DNA from: Verrucomicrobiales bacterium
Lineage (GTDB): Bacteria > Verrucomicrobiota > Verrucomicrobiia > Limisphaerales > JAFMIX01
Reading direction: 5' to 3'
Length of the DNA: 15,730 nucleotides
Assembly: GCA_017853785.1 (NCBI GenBank)
Contig: JAFMIX010000018.1
Span: forward strand, 1 to 15,730
Shown here: in pieces, positions 1 through 7,127 of the stretch
Numbering within the stretch: the first letter of the stretch is position 1
How the letters are laid out: each line of letters begins with the position of its first letter
Program-made: the position numbers and the translations under genes
Notes under the pieces: model-generated
Seen by the model: only the letters and a program-made list of their open reading frames with translations
What the model was told of the DNA's origin: nothing
Database searches by the model: none

Positions 1-1127
1 TCATCCTCATCTTCCTCGGCACCGGCCCGGTGAAAGGTTTCGGCGTCACGCTCACCATCGGTGTGACCGTGAGCATGTTCACCGCCCTCATCGTCACGCG
101 GTTGATCTTTGACGTGCTGCTCGCCAAGGGCTGGTTGAAATCCATTCCCATGTGGCAGTTCCCGTTTCTCCACCGTACGAACCTCAATTTCATGAGATTC
201 GCCGTGCCGGCGTTCATCCTTTCCTGGCTGCTCATCGGCATCGGCAACGGCTATGGCGTGTATCGTTTCGTCCAAGGCGACGTGAACCACCAGCCCGGCG
301 TCAAAGCCGTGCGCGGCGTGGACTTCGCCGGCGGCGATCAGCAGACCTACAGCTTCAAGGAAAAGGTCAGCCTCGACAAAATGCGTGAGGCTCTCTTGGC
401 CCTGAAGCTCGGCGAGCCGGCGCTGCAATATCAGAAGGATGTCGTCGGCCAGACCGAAAATCTGCGCGTCACCACCGCCTTCGGCACCGCCGAAAAGGTG
501 AAAGCGACCCTGCAATCCCAGTTTCCCGAGGCCGGCATCAAAGCTTTGTCCGTGGACCAGGTCGGCGCCACCGTCGGCGCGGAGATCACCAAGTCCGCCA
601 TCGTCGCCGCGCTGCTCGCGCTGTTCGGCATCCTCATCTACGTCGCCATGCGGTATGAATTCTCCTTCGCCGTCGGCGCCGTCATCGCCATCATCCACGA
701 CATCGCCATGACCATGGGCTGGTTTTTCCTGACCGGACGGGAATTGAGCGCCCCTATCGTCGCCGCCGTGCTGACCATCATCGGCTTCTCCATCAACGAC
801 ACCATCGTTATCTTCGACCGCATCCGCGAAGATTTGAAGCTCGGCGTGCGCGGCAGCTTCCGCGAGGTGATGAACCAGGCGCTCAACCAGACCCTGAGCC
901 GCACCATCATCACCAGCGGCACCGTGTTCCTCGCGACCCTCTCGCTTTATCTGTTCGGTGGCGGAGTGGTGAACGACTTCGCGTTCACCTTCCTCGTCGG
1001 TATTCTCACTGGCACCTACTCTTCCATCTACATCGCCAGCGCGTTCGTGCTCTGGTGGCACAAAGGCCAGCGGCCGCAACTGGGCTCGCAGGTCGCCGTG
1101 CAGGAGGCCGAGTCGGCGCGGGCGTGA
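1..1127 (+). CDS. secDF: SecDF protein translocase subunit, fused form (3' part only)
   Basis: SecDF is an inner-membrane RND-family accessory of SecYEG that uses the proton gradient to help pull exported proteins through. The open frame runs in from the window edge (first full codon at 3), so the 5' end is missing; 374 codons are visible. Residues 1-33 match the last transmembrane part of SecD (FLGTGPVKGFGVTLTIG, then FTALIVTR). They run without a stop into SecF, which starts around NLNFMRFAVP. The SecF periplasmic signature GVDFAGG is at 105-111, followed by a hydrophobic cluster from about 195 to 345 with the SecF motif GFSINDTIVIFDRIRED near 261. SecD and SecF are therefore one polypeptide, as in many Bacteroidota, Verrucomicrobiota and Bacillota. 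A GTG at position 30 could be mistaken for a start, but it lies inside SecD homology. Family assignment is very secure. Confidence 0.95.
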   Translation, partial: ILIFLGTGPVKGFGVTLTIGVTVSMFTALIVTRLIFDVLLAKGWLKSIPMWQFPFLHRTNLNFMRFAVPAFILSWLLIGIGNGYGVYRFVQGDVNHQPGVKAVRGVDFAGGDQQTYSFKEKVSLDKMREALLALKLGEPALQYQKDVVGQTENLRVTTAFGTAEKVKATLQSQFPEAGIKALSVDQVGATVGAEITKSAIVAALLALFGILIYVAMRYEFSFAVGAVIAIIHDIAMTMGWFFLTGRELSAPIVAAVLTIIGFSINDTIVIFDRIREDLKLGVRGSFREVMNQALNQTLSRTIITSGTVFLATLSLYLFGGGVVNDFAFTFLVGILTGTYSSIYIASAFVLWWHKGQRPQLGSQVAVQEAESARA

Positions 1128-1137
1128 TGCGTGCGGT

Positions 1138-1188
1138 CGGGATCCCGGTCGTCGCGCTTGAGCCGCCGCCCAGGATTCCGGTCCGGAA
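1138..1188. promoter_or_regulatory. Two perfect palindromic elements in the terC leader
   Basis: The 73-base gap between secDF and terC holds CGGGATCCCG at 1138-1147, a perfect 10-base palindrome, and TTCCGGTCCGGAA at 1176-1188, two 6-base arms around one base. The second element ends 12 bases before the terC ATG. It is shaped more like an operator for a dimeric regulator than an RNA hairpin, because its loop would be too small. The function is inferred only from symmetry and position. In GC-rich DNA such palindromes can arise by chance. Confidence 0.3.
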
Positions 1189-1200
1189 CGGAAGACTACC

Positions 1201-2145
1201 ATGCCTGCCGCCGCTTCCATCACCCCGTGGCACTGGGCGGGCTTTGTGGGGTGTGTGCTGGTCTTCCTCGCGCTCGACCTCGGGGTATTCCACCGCAAGG
1301 CCCACGTCGTCTCTTTCAAGGAAGCCCTCGGTTGGACCGCTGTCTGGGTTTCGCTGGCCCTCTCCTTCGGCCTGCTCATCGCGCCCGCCGTTTTGCCGCA
1401 CTGGGAGCTGAAGCAGACCGTCGAATTCATCACCGGCTACATCATCGAGCTCTCCCTCTCGATGGACAACGTCTTCGTCATCGCCCTCATCTTTGCGCAC
1501 TTCCACGTTCCTGCCCGCTATCAGCACCGCGTCCTCTTCTGGGGCATCCTCGGGGCGCTCGTCATGCGCGGTGCGATGATCTGGCTGGGCGTCGAACTCA
1601 TCCAACGCTTTGACTGGCTGCTCGTCGCCCTCGGCGCGTTCCTGGTTTTCTCCGGCCTCAAAATGGTATTCACCCAGGAGCAGGAATCCGACCCCGAGAA
1701 AAACCTCGCCGTTCGCTTCACCCGCAAATTCTTCCCCGTCACCACTGAATTCGACGGCGAGAAATTCGTTACCCGGCTCACCGGCGCCCTCGCCCTCACC
1801 CCGCTCGCCTTGGTGCTCGTGTTGGTCGAGACCACCGACCTCATCTTCGCGCTCGATTCCATCCCCGCCATTTTTGCCGTCACGCAGGACGCTTTCATTG
1901 TCTTCACCTCGAACGTCTTTGCCATCCTTGGCCTGCGCTCGCTCTACTTTGTGCTCGCCGGCGCCATTCAATATTTCCGCTACCTCAAGGTCGGCCTCTC
2001 CATCGTGCTTGTCTTCATCGGTTTGAAAATGGTCATCGCGAAATACCTCCACATCCCCACGCCGCTCTCGCTGGGCGTGGTCGTCACCATCATCACCGGC
2101 TCCATCCTCCTCTCCATCCGTGCCACCCGCCGCAAAAAGGCGTAG
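1201..2145 (+). CDS. TerC/Alx family integral membrane protein, probable manganese exporter
   Basis: This 314-residue TerC-family membrane protein is close in length to E. coli Alx (about 320 residues). Characterised members move Mn2+ out of the cytoplasm. Several hydrophobic segments are visible (about 13-30, 44-62, 111-130, 137-156, 196-209, 229-251, 263-280 and 289-305). The family's conserved acidic membrane motifs are present: ELSLSMDNVFVI at 83-94 with D89, and VETTDLIFALDSIPAIFAVT at 209-228 with E210, D213 and D219, the likely metal-binding residues. A charged cytoplasmic loop lies at about 159-190. No CBS or TrkC domain is attached. The ATG at 1201 is preceded by GGAAGA with a spacing of five, one of the better ribosome-binding sites here. 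It sits 73 bases after secDF on the same strand, so co-transcription is plausible. I see no yybP-ykoY (manganese) riboswitch in the short leader. Confidence 0.9.
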   Translation: MPAAASITPWHWAGFVGCVLVFLALDLGVFHRKAHVVSFKEALGWTAVWVSLALSFGLLIAPAVLPHWELKQTVEFITGYIIELSLSMDNVFVIALIFAHFHVPARYQHRVLFWGILGALVMRGAMIWLGVELIQRFDWLLVALGAFLVFSGLKMVFTQEQESDPEKNLAVRFTRKFFPVTTEFDGEKFVTRLTGALALTPLALVLVLVETTDLIFALDSIPAIFAVTQDAFIVFTSNVFAILGLRSLYFVLAGAIQYFRYLKVGLSIVLVFIGLKMVIAKYLHIPTPLSLGVVVTIITGSILLSIRATRRKKA

Positions 2146-2200
2146 CCCCAGTTTCGCAGGAACCAGTTTCACGAGCCCCATTTTTTCCGCGTTTGTTTTT

Positions 2201-2233
2201 ATCCGTGTCCATCCGTGTCCATCCGTGGTTAAA
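2201..2233. repeat. ATCCGTGTCC tandem element, Verrucomicrobiota-type dispersed repeat
   Basis: Three near-identical 10-base units follow each other: ATCCGTGTCC, ATCCGTGTCC and ATCCGTGGTT, flanked by a T-run before and AAA after. The element ends about 8 bases before the recJ start codon. From memory, the complementary form (ACCACGGATGGACACGGAT) recurs many times between genes in Verrucomicrobiota and related genomes, so I read it as a dispersed intergenic repeat rather than a recJ-specific control site. The tandem structure is seen directly; the family identity is recall and was not searched. Confidence 0.7.
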
Positions 2234-2241
2234 TCCCGGAA

Positions 2242-3966
2242 ATGAAATTCCGCTGGACCGTCGCGCCGCCCCAACCGCTCCTCGCGGAATCCCTCGCCGC
2301 CAGGCTCCGCGTCTGCTCCCTCCTCACCCAATGCCTCCTCAACCGGGGCTTCAGCGAGCCGGCGGTGATTGAAAACTTCCTCGCGCCGCGCCTCAAGAAC
2401 CTCGCCGACCCGTTTCTGCTGCCCGAAATGGAAGCTGCCGTTGCCCGCCTCCTCCGCGCCCGCGCCGCCGCCGAGCCCCTCGTCATCTTCGGGGACTACG
2501 ACGTGGACGGCGTCACCTCCACCGCGCTCCTCGTTCAAGTCCTCCGCGCCCTCGGCTGGACCGTGAATCATTATCTTCCGCACCGCATGGATGAAGGCTA
2601 TGGCCTCAGTCAGGACGGCGTGGAGAACTGCCTGAAAAAATTCCCCACCACGCTTCTTCTTGCCGTGGACTGCGGCAGCACCGCCGTACAAAGCCTCGCT
2701 TGGCTCAAACAGCGCGGTGTGGACGTCATCGTCCTCGATCACCACCAAGTCTCCTCGCCCGCGCCTGCCGCCGTCGCGCTCGTCAATCCCCAGCTCTCAA
2801 CTCTCAACTCTCAACCCTCAACTTTTACCGAACTCTGCTCCGTCGGCCTCGCCTTCAAACTCGCTCATGCACTCGTCAAACGCGGCCGTGAAACGAATCT
2901 TCCCGGCGCGGCCGACTACGACCTCCGCCCGCTCCTCGACCTCGTCGCGCTCGGCACCATCGCCGACCTTGTCCCGCTTGTTGGCGAGAACCGCAGCCTC
3001 GTCACCGCCGGGCTGGAACGGTTGAGCACCACCAAGCGCCCCGGCCTCGTCGCGTTGAAACAGGTTACACAGTCACCGGAAAAGCTTGGCGTCAGCGACG
3101 TCGGTTTCCAACTCGCGCCGCGCCTCAACGCCGCCGGGCGCTTGGAGAACGCCGAGGAATCGTTGCACCTGCTCCTCGCCGCAAACGAAGCCGAAGCCAC
3201 GCCGCTTGCGCAGAACCTCGACGCCCATAACCGCGAACGCCAGAAGATTGAGCGCAGCATCAGCGACGCGGTCATCGGCGCGGTGCGCGCGCGGTTCAAT
3301 CCGCAGACCGACTTCGTCATCGTGGAGGGGCAGTTGCTCTGGCACATCGGCGTCGTCGGCATCGTCGCCTCGCGCGTGCTGCAGCAATTTTACCGCCCCA
3401 CGTTCATCTTCGGCGGCGACGGCGCCGCGCAATGGCGCGGCTCCGGTCGCAGCATCGGCGGGTTCGACCTCGCCGCGGCGCTGCGCGAGTGCGATGACCT
3501 GCTCATCCGCCACGGCGGCCACGCCATGGCGGCGGGGGTGACGATTGCGCCGGACAAAATGGACGCCTTCCGTGCGCGGCTGAACGAAATCGCCAAGCGC
3601 AGCCTCAAGCCGGAAGAGTTGCAACCGCCGCTGCGCCTCGATGCTCAGGTGGAGTTGAAAGAAATCTCCCTGGAGACGCTGGCCGAACTGGAGCGCCTGA
3701 ATCCCACGGGGCAGGGGAATCCCGCGCTGCAATTCTTCGCGCGCCGGCTCACACACGCGCGTCCGCTCCAGCGCATGGGCGCGGACAAGCAGCACGTCAA
3801 ACTCTGGGTCACCGACGGCATCACCACGCACGAAGCCGTCTGGTGGGGCGCAGGGAAGGAATCGTTGCCCGTGGACGAATTCGACCTCGCCTTCGCGCCC
3901 GCCGTCAACGACTACAACGGCAAGCGCAACGTGCAATTGAAAGTGCTGGACTGGCGTCCAGCTTAA
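2242..3966 (+). CDS. recJ: Single-stranded-DNA-specific exonuclease RecJ
   Basis: RecJ is a cytoplasmic 5'-3' single-strand DNA exonuclease used in recombination (RecFOR pathway), mismatch repair and base-excision repair. The protein has 574 residues, normal for the family. The DHH phosphoesterase domain shows VIFGDYDVDG at 81-90, AVDCGST at 141-147, VIVLDHHQ at 162-169 and ALGTIADLVPL at 236-246, with RLNAAGR at 294-300. The DHHA1 part has GGHAMAAG at 425-432, and the C-terminal OB-like region begins around LNPTGQGNP. All expected metal-binding motifs are intact. Oddity: directly after the conserved NP at 182-183, residues 184-195 (QLSTLNSQPSTF) are encoded by a tandem CTCTCAA repeat, an in-frame insertion in a loop 14 residues after DHH. 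ATG 2242 is the natural start. ispD begins 18 bases after the stop, suggesting co-transcription. Confidence 0.95.
   Translation: MKFRWTVAPPQPLLAESLAARLRVCSLLTQCLLNRGFSEPAVIENFLAPRLKNLADPFLLPEMEAAVARLLRARAAAEPLVIFGDYDVDGVTSTALLVQVLRALGWTVNHYLPHRMDEGYGLSQDGVENCLKKFPTTLLLAVDCGSTAVQSLAWLKQRGVDVIVLDHHQVSSPAPAAVALVNPQLSTLNSQPSTFTELCSVGLAFKLAHALVKRGRETNLPGAADYDLRPLLDLVALGTIADLVPLVGENRSLVTAGLERLSTTKRPGLVALKQVTQSPEKLGVSDVGFQLAPRLNAAGRLENAEESLHLLLAANEAEATPLAQNLDAHNRERQKIERSISDAVIGAVRARFNPQTDFVIVEGQLLWHIGVVGIVASRVLQQFYRPTFIFGGDGAAQWRGSGRSIGGFDLAAALRECDDLLIRHGGHAMAAGVTIAPDKMDAFRARLNEIAKRSLKPEELQPPLRLDAQVELKEISLETLAELERLNPTGQGNPALQFFARRLTHARPLQRMGADKQHVKLWVTDGITTHEAVWWGAGKESLPVDEFDLAFAPAVNDYNGKRNVQLKVLDWRPA
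2794..2821. repeat. CTCTCAA heptamer array inside recJ
   Basis: Four tandem 7-base units are present: CTCTCAA three times, then CCCTCAA, followed by CTTTT. Read in the recJ frame they give LSTLNSQPST. From memory, arrays of this unit (and the peptide LSTLNSQ) recur in intergenic and occasionally coding DNA of Verrucomicrobiota, so this looks like a dispersed repeat that landed in or expanded within recJ without breaking the frame. The low-complexity composition differs sharply from the surrounding GC-rich codons. Confidence 0.85.
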
Positions 3967-3984
3967 CCGGCACTTTGTCTTCGT

Positions 3985-4665
3985 ATGACATCCGCCATCA
4001 TCGTCGCCGCCGGCAAGGGCACGCGCGTGGGCGCGAACGTGGACAAGCTCTGGCTCGAAGTCGCCGGGCGGCCCGTCGTCGCGCACACTTGGGCGAGTTT
4101 CAACGCCGCTGCGGGCGTGGACGACATCATCCTCGTCGTCCGCGACGGGATGCAGGCGGAATTCACGAAGCTCGCGGCGCAGTTCAATTTCAAAAAGCCT
4201 TTCCGTCTCGTCGTGGGCGGCGCGGAACGGCAGGATTCGGTGTGGAACGGGCTGGAGGCGTTGTCGCCCCAGACAGCGATTGTGGCGATTCAGGACGCAG
4301 CGCGGCCCTGCACCGGCGTGGAACTCATCGCCGCCACCATCGCGGCGGCACATGAGGCCGGCGCAGCAGTCGCGGCGCAGCCGGTGGTGGACACCATCAA
4401 GGAATCTGCCGATGGCAAAATCATTTCCCGCACGCTCGACCGGTCCAAACTCTGGGCGGTGCAGACGCCGCAGACGTTCCGCGTGCCGGTCATCCGCAAC
4501 GCCATCGGCGCGGCGCGCGCCAAGGGTTTGATTCTCACCGACGACACCGCGGCATGCGACCTCGTCGGCCAGCCGGTGCGGCTCGTGGCTTGGTCCGCGC
4601 CAAATCCCAAAGTCACACGGCCCGAGGACTTGCCGTATGTGGGACTGCTGCTCCGCGGCAGGTGA
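3985..4665 (+). CDS. ispD: 2-C-methyl-D-erythritol 4-phosphate cytidylyltransferase
   Basis: IspD transfers CMP from CTP to methylerythritol phosphate, the third step of the non-mevalonate isoprenoid pathway, in the cytoplasm. The 226-residue length is typical. The CTP-binding loop AAGKGTR is at 8-14, followed by K21 in the DKLWLEVAGRPV segment. GGAERQDSVWNGL is at 78-90, DAARP at 104-108, PVVDTIKE at 133-140, LDR at 151-153, QTPQTF at 160-165, TDDTAA at 185-190 and the C-terminal KVTRPEDL at 209-216. R14, K21, R153 and K209 correspond to the conserved basic active-site residues of the E. coli enzyme. The usual HDAARP reads QDAARP here, a mild substitution. No ispF is fused or adjacent. There is no clear Shine-Dalgarno sequence before ATG 3985; translation may depend on the recJ stop 18 bases upstream. 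Confidence 0.95.
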   Translation: MTSAIIVAAGKGTRVGANVDKLWLEVAGRPVVAHTWASFNAAAGVDDIILVVRDGMQAEFTKLAAQFNFKKPFRLVVGGAERQDSVWNGLEALSPQTAIVAIQDAARPCTGVELIAATIAAAHEAGAAVAAQPVVDTIKESADGKIISRTLDRSKLWAVQTPQTFRVPVIRNAIGAARAKGLILTDDTAACDLVGQPVRLVAWSAPNPKVTRPEDLPYVGLLLRGR

Positions 4666-4691
4666 GTTCGTCGTTCCTCCTGCGCCATCAC

Positions 4692-4720
4692 TTGCCAAGC
4701 GGATAAACCGCATTTATTGT
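4692..4720 (+). promoter_or_regulatory. Sigma70-like promoter for ctpA-tsaD, with internal inverted repeat
   Basis: TTGCCA at 4692-4697 matches the -35 consensus at five of six bases. After an exact 17-base spacer comes TATTGT at 4715-4720, matching the -10 box at four of six. Transcription would start near 4727, about 14 bases before the ATG at 4741. The spacer carries GCGG-ATAAA-CCGC (4699-4711), a small inverted repeat that could be an operator between the boxes. The promoter also argues against the TTG at 4717 as a start codon, since that TTG lies inside the -10 box. This is inference from sequence match alone. Confidence 0.5.
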
Positions 4721-4740
4721 CTGCCGCGGTCGATTTGTTT

Positions 4741-6078
4741 ATGAAACGAGCTGTCGTCTATGGGCTGCTGGTGGTCGCACTGGGCTGCAATCTGATTGCC
4801 GGCGCGAAGGTATTCCGTGCCGGCAAGAGTTCCGGGCGCGACAATCCCGGGCCGAGCCTCGACCTCTTCGCCGCCGTCCTGGAGCGCGTGCGCAACGATT
4901 ACGTGGATGGCACGAACCTCTCCAACCGGGAACTTGTCTACAGCGCGCTCAAGGGCATGGTCAACACGCTCGACCCGCACAGCGAATTTCTCGAGCCGGA
5001 GCGCTTCAAGCAATTGCAGGATGACACGCAGGGCGCGTTCGGCGGCCTCGGCATCGTGATCGCGTTGCGCGACAAGTTCATCACCGTCGTCGCGCCCATC
5101 GAGGACTCGCCGGGATTCAAGGCTGGCATCCTGACCGGCGACCGCATCATCAAGATCGCCGGCAAGAGCGCGGAAAAAATGAGTCTGGACGAGGCGGTAA
5201 AAAATCTGCGCGGCGAGCCCGGCACTGAAGTCGCCATCACCTTCTTCCGACCTTCGACCGGCGCGACCCTCGACCTGAAACTGGAGCGCGCCATCATCAA
5301 CATCGACATGGTCAAGGACGTGAACAGTAAAAAGGAATTTCCGCTCGGCTCCGCCGGGATCGGTTATGTGCGCCTCGTGCAGTTCGGCGAAAAAACCGGC
5401 GAGGAACTGGAGACGGCGCTCCGCAAGTTGAAGCGCCAGGGGATGCAGGCCATGATCCTTGATCTCCGCTGGAATCCTGGCGGGCTGCTGGATCAAGCTG
5501 TGGCGGTCTGCGAGAAATTTCTGCCGCGCGGCAAGCTCGTCGTCACCACCGAAGGCCGCAATCCGCTGAACAACTCCACCCACCGCGCCATGGGGCGCGG
5601 CGATGAGTTGGTCGCCGCCGCCGGCGCACCGCTCCCGCTGGTCGTTTTGGTGAATCTCGGCAGCGCCAGCGCGGCGGAGATCGTGGCCGGTTGCCTGCAG
5701 GATTCCCGGCCCAATACCATCGTCCTGGGCGAGCAAACCTTCGGCAAAGGCTCGGTGCAGACCATCCTGCCCAATCCCGACGGCTCCGCGCTCAAGCTCA
5801 CGATGGCGAAATATTACACGCCGAGCCACAAGGTCATCCACGAGCACGGCATCACGCCGGATGTGTTCGTGCCGATGAGCGACGAGGAGGAGCGTGACAT
5901 CTTTCTCCAGCGCACCCCTGGCGGGATCGAGTCGCTGGAGGAAAAAGACCGCGAGCGCGTGCGCAATTCCCGCGACGGCCAGTTGGACCGTGCCACCGAC
6001 CTGCTCAAGGGCATGATGCTCTACGCGCGGCTGCAGCCGGCGGAAGCCGCGCCCGGCAAGCTGGCGGCGGCGAAATGA
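4741..6078 (+). CDS. ctpA: C-terminal processing peptidase, S41 family (CtpA-like)
   Basis: This is an exported or membrane-anchored serine protease that trims or degrades envelope proteins from their C-termini using a Ser/Lys dyad. With the ATG at 4741 it has 445 residues. The N-terminus (MKRAVVYGLLVVALGCNLIAGA) is a signal peptide or anchor; the Cys at 16 is not in a convincing lipobox. The PDZ domain covers about 95-190, with GGLGIVI, the SPGFKAGI segment and the GDRIIKI loop. The S41 catalytic domain follows: DLRWNPGGLLDQAV near 241, NLGSASAAEI at 305-314 with predicted nucleophile S310, and TFGKGSVQT with general base K336. A 24-base longer reading from a TTG at 4717 is possible but overlaps a likely -10 box and would put extra residues before the signal. 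Its last four bases (ATGA) overlap the tsaD start, so the two are translationally coupled. The substrate is unknown. Confidence 0.93.
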   Translation: MKRAVVYGLLVVALGCNLIAGAKVFRAGKSSGRDNPGPSLDLFAAVLERVRNDYVDGTNLSNRELVYSALKGMVNTLDPHSEFLEPERFKQLQDDTQGAFGGLGIVIALRDKFITVVAPIEDSPGFKAGILTGDRIIKIAGKSAEKMSLDEAVKNLRGEPGTEVAITFFRPSTGATLDLKLERAIINIDMVKDVNSKKEFPLGSAGIGYVRLVQFGEKTGEELETALRKLKRQGMQAMILDLRWNPGGLLDQAVAVCEKFLPRGKLVVTTEGRNPLNNSTHRAMGRGDELVAAAGAPLPLVVLVNLGSASAAEIVAGCLQDSRPNTIVLGEQTFGKGSVQTILPNPDGSALKLTMAKYYTPSHKVIHEHGITPDVFVPMSDEEERDIFLQRTPGGIESLEEKDRERVRNSRDGQLDRATDLLKGMMLYARLQPAEAAPGKLAAAK

Positions 6079-7109
6079 TTTCCGTGACGCTGCTCGCCCT
6101 CGAAACTTCCTGCGATGAAACCAGCGCCGCCGTCGTGCGCGATGGCGCGGTGCTGGCCAACGTCGTTTCTTCGCAGGTCAAGCTGCACGAGGAATACGGC
6201 GGCGTCGTTCCCGAACTTGCCGCGCGCGAGCATCTGCGCAACCTGATTCCCGTCGTCCGTGCCGCGCTCGCCGAGGCGGGCGTGGGCGTGGAGCAGTTGG
6301 ATGCCGTGGCCGCCACGCAGGGGCCGGGTTTGCCCGGCGCGCTGATGATCGGCTTCAAGGCGGCGCAAGCGTTGGCGTTCGTGCTGGGCAAGCCGCTTTA
6401 CGGCGTGCATCACCACGAGGCGCATCTGTATTCGCCGTGGATCGCCGGCACGCCGCCGCGCGCGGCGTTCGAAAATTTTCAGCCAAACGTCTCGCTCATT
6501 GTCAGCGGCGGTCACACGATGCTCGTGCTGGTGGAATCCGAGTTGAAACATCGCGTGCTCGGCGAGACGGTGGACGACGCGGCGGGCGAGTGCTTCGACA
6601 AGACCGGTAAACTCCTCGGCCTGCCGTATCCTGCCGGGCCGGTGATCGACCGGTTGGCGGAGCAGGGGAATCCGCAGGCGTATGACTTTCCGCGTCCGCT
6701 GCTGCACGACGCAAACGACGACTTCAGCTTCAGCGGATTGAAGACCAGCGTGCGCTATTTCGTGCGCGACCATCCGGAGATCCTTGAAGCTGACCAGAAA
6801 ATCCGCGACCTCTGCGCCAGCGTGCAGGCGGCGATCGTTGAGGTGCTGGTCGCGAAGACTGTCCGCGCCGCGAAGCGCAACGGCGTGCATTGCGTGACCG
6901 CATCGGGCGGCGTCATCTGCAACCGTGCCTTGCGCGTGCAACTCGCTGCCGCCTGTGCCAAGGCGCGGCTGGAGTTGCGGCTCGCGGAAAACAAGTTCAG
7001 CACCGACAACGCGGCGATGATCGGCGTGCTCGCCGAACGGAAATTGCGGGCGGGATTCGCGCCGACTGCGCTCGAAGCCGAGATCGCGCTGAACTGGGCG
7101 CTGGGCTGA
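6075..7109 (+). CDS. tsaD: tRNA N6-adenosine threonylcarbamoyltransferase TsaD
   Basis: TsaD transfers the threonylcarbamoyl group from TC-AMP onto A37 of tRNAs reading ANN codons, working with TsaB, TsaE and TsaC/Sua5 in the cytoplasm. The 344-residue length is typical. The protein opens with the ASKHA motif LLALETSCDETSAAVV. The metal-binding HHEAH is at 113-117 (H113 and H117), SGGHT at 144-148, and the nucleotide-binding DDAAGECFDK follows at about 167. The third metal ligand, D311, is in NKFSTDNAAMIG. All expected residues are intact. ATG 6075 overlaps the ctpA stop by four bases, indicating coupled translation. The gene ends at 7109, touching the stop of the convergent peroxidase gene at 7110. 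tsaB and tsaE are not in the window. Confidence 0.96.
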   Translation: MISVTLLALETSCDETSAAVVRDGAVLANVVSSQVKLHEEYGGVVPELAAREHLRNLIPVVRAALAEAGVGVEQLDAVAATQGPGLPGALMIGFKAAQALAFVLGKPLYGVHHHEAHLYSPWIAGTPPRAAFENFQPNVSLIVSGGHTMLVLVESELKHRVLGETVDDAAGECFDKTGKLLGLPYPAGPVIDRLAEQGNPQAYDFPRPLLHDANDDFSFSGLKTSVRYFVRDHPEILEADQKIRDLCASVQAAIVEVLVAKTVRAAKRNGVHCVTASGGVICNRALRVQLAAACAKARLELRLAENKFSTDNAAMIGVLAERKLRAGFAPTALEAEIALNWALG

Positions 7110-7127
7110 CTACTTGGCCGCCAGCGC
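7098..7127. terminator. Inverted repeat straddling the two convergent stop codons
   Basis: GCGCTGG (7098-7104) and CCAGCGC (7121-7127) are perfect 7-base arms around a 16-base loop that contains the stop codons of both tsaD (7107-7109) and the facing peroxidase gene (7110-7112). Convergent genes with no spacer still need transcripts to end, and this GC-rich stem could serve both directions. No T-run follows on either strand, so it is not a standard intrinsic terminator. Tentative. Confidence 0.3.

Noticed and set aside
30..32. GTG as start of a separate secF gene
   Set aside because: The frame is open to the left edge and the preceding residues match SecD, so this is an internal codon of a fused SecDF.
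1128..1200. yybP-ykoY manganese riboswitch before terC
   Set aside because: The gap is only 73 bases and lacks the conserved paired loops I would expect.
1006..2748. 580-codon open frame on the minus strand
   Set aside because: It lies antisense to secDF, terC and recJ, which have clear conserved motifs. The translation is a low-complexity run of E, G, D and R as expected from GC-rich shadow frames, and it includes the ATCCGTG repeat read backwards.
2794..2821. CRISPR-like array
   Set aside because: Units are 7 bases, directly tandem, with no spacers, and lie inside recJ.
3073..4713. 546-codon open frame on the minus strand
   Set aside because: Antisense to recJ and ispD; composition is Arg/Asp/Val-rich with no recognisable domain.
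4714..5847. 377-codon open frame on the minus strand
   Set aside because: Antisense to ctpA, which has complete PDZ and S41 catalytic motifs on the plus strand.
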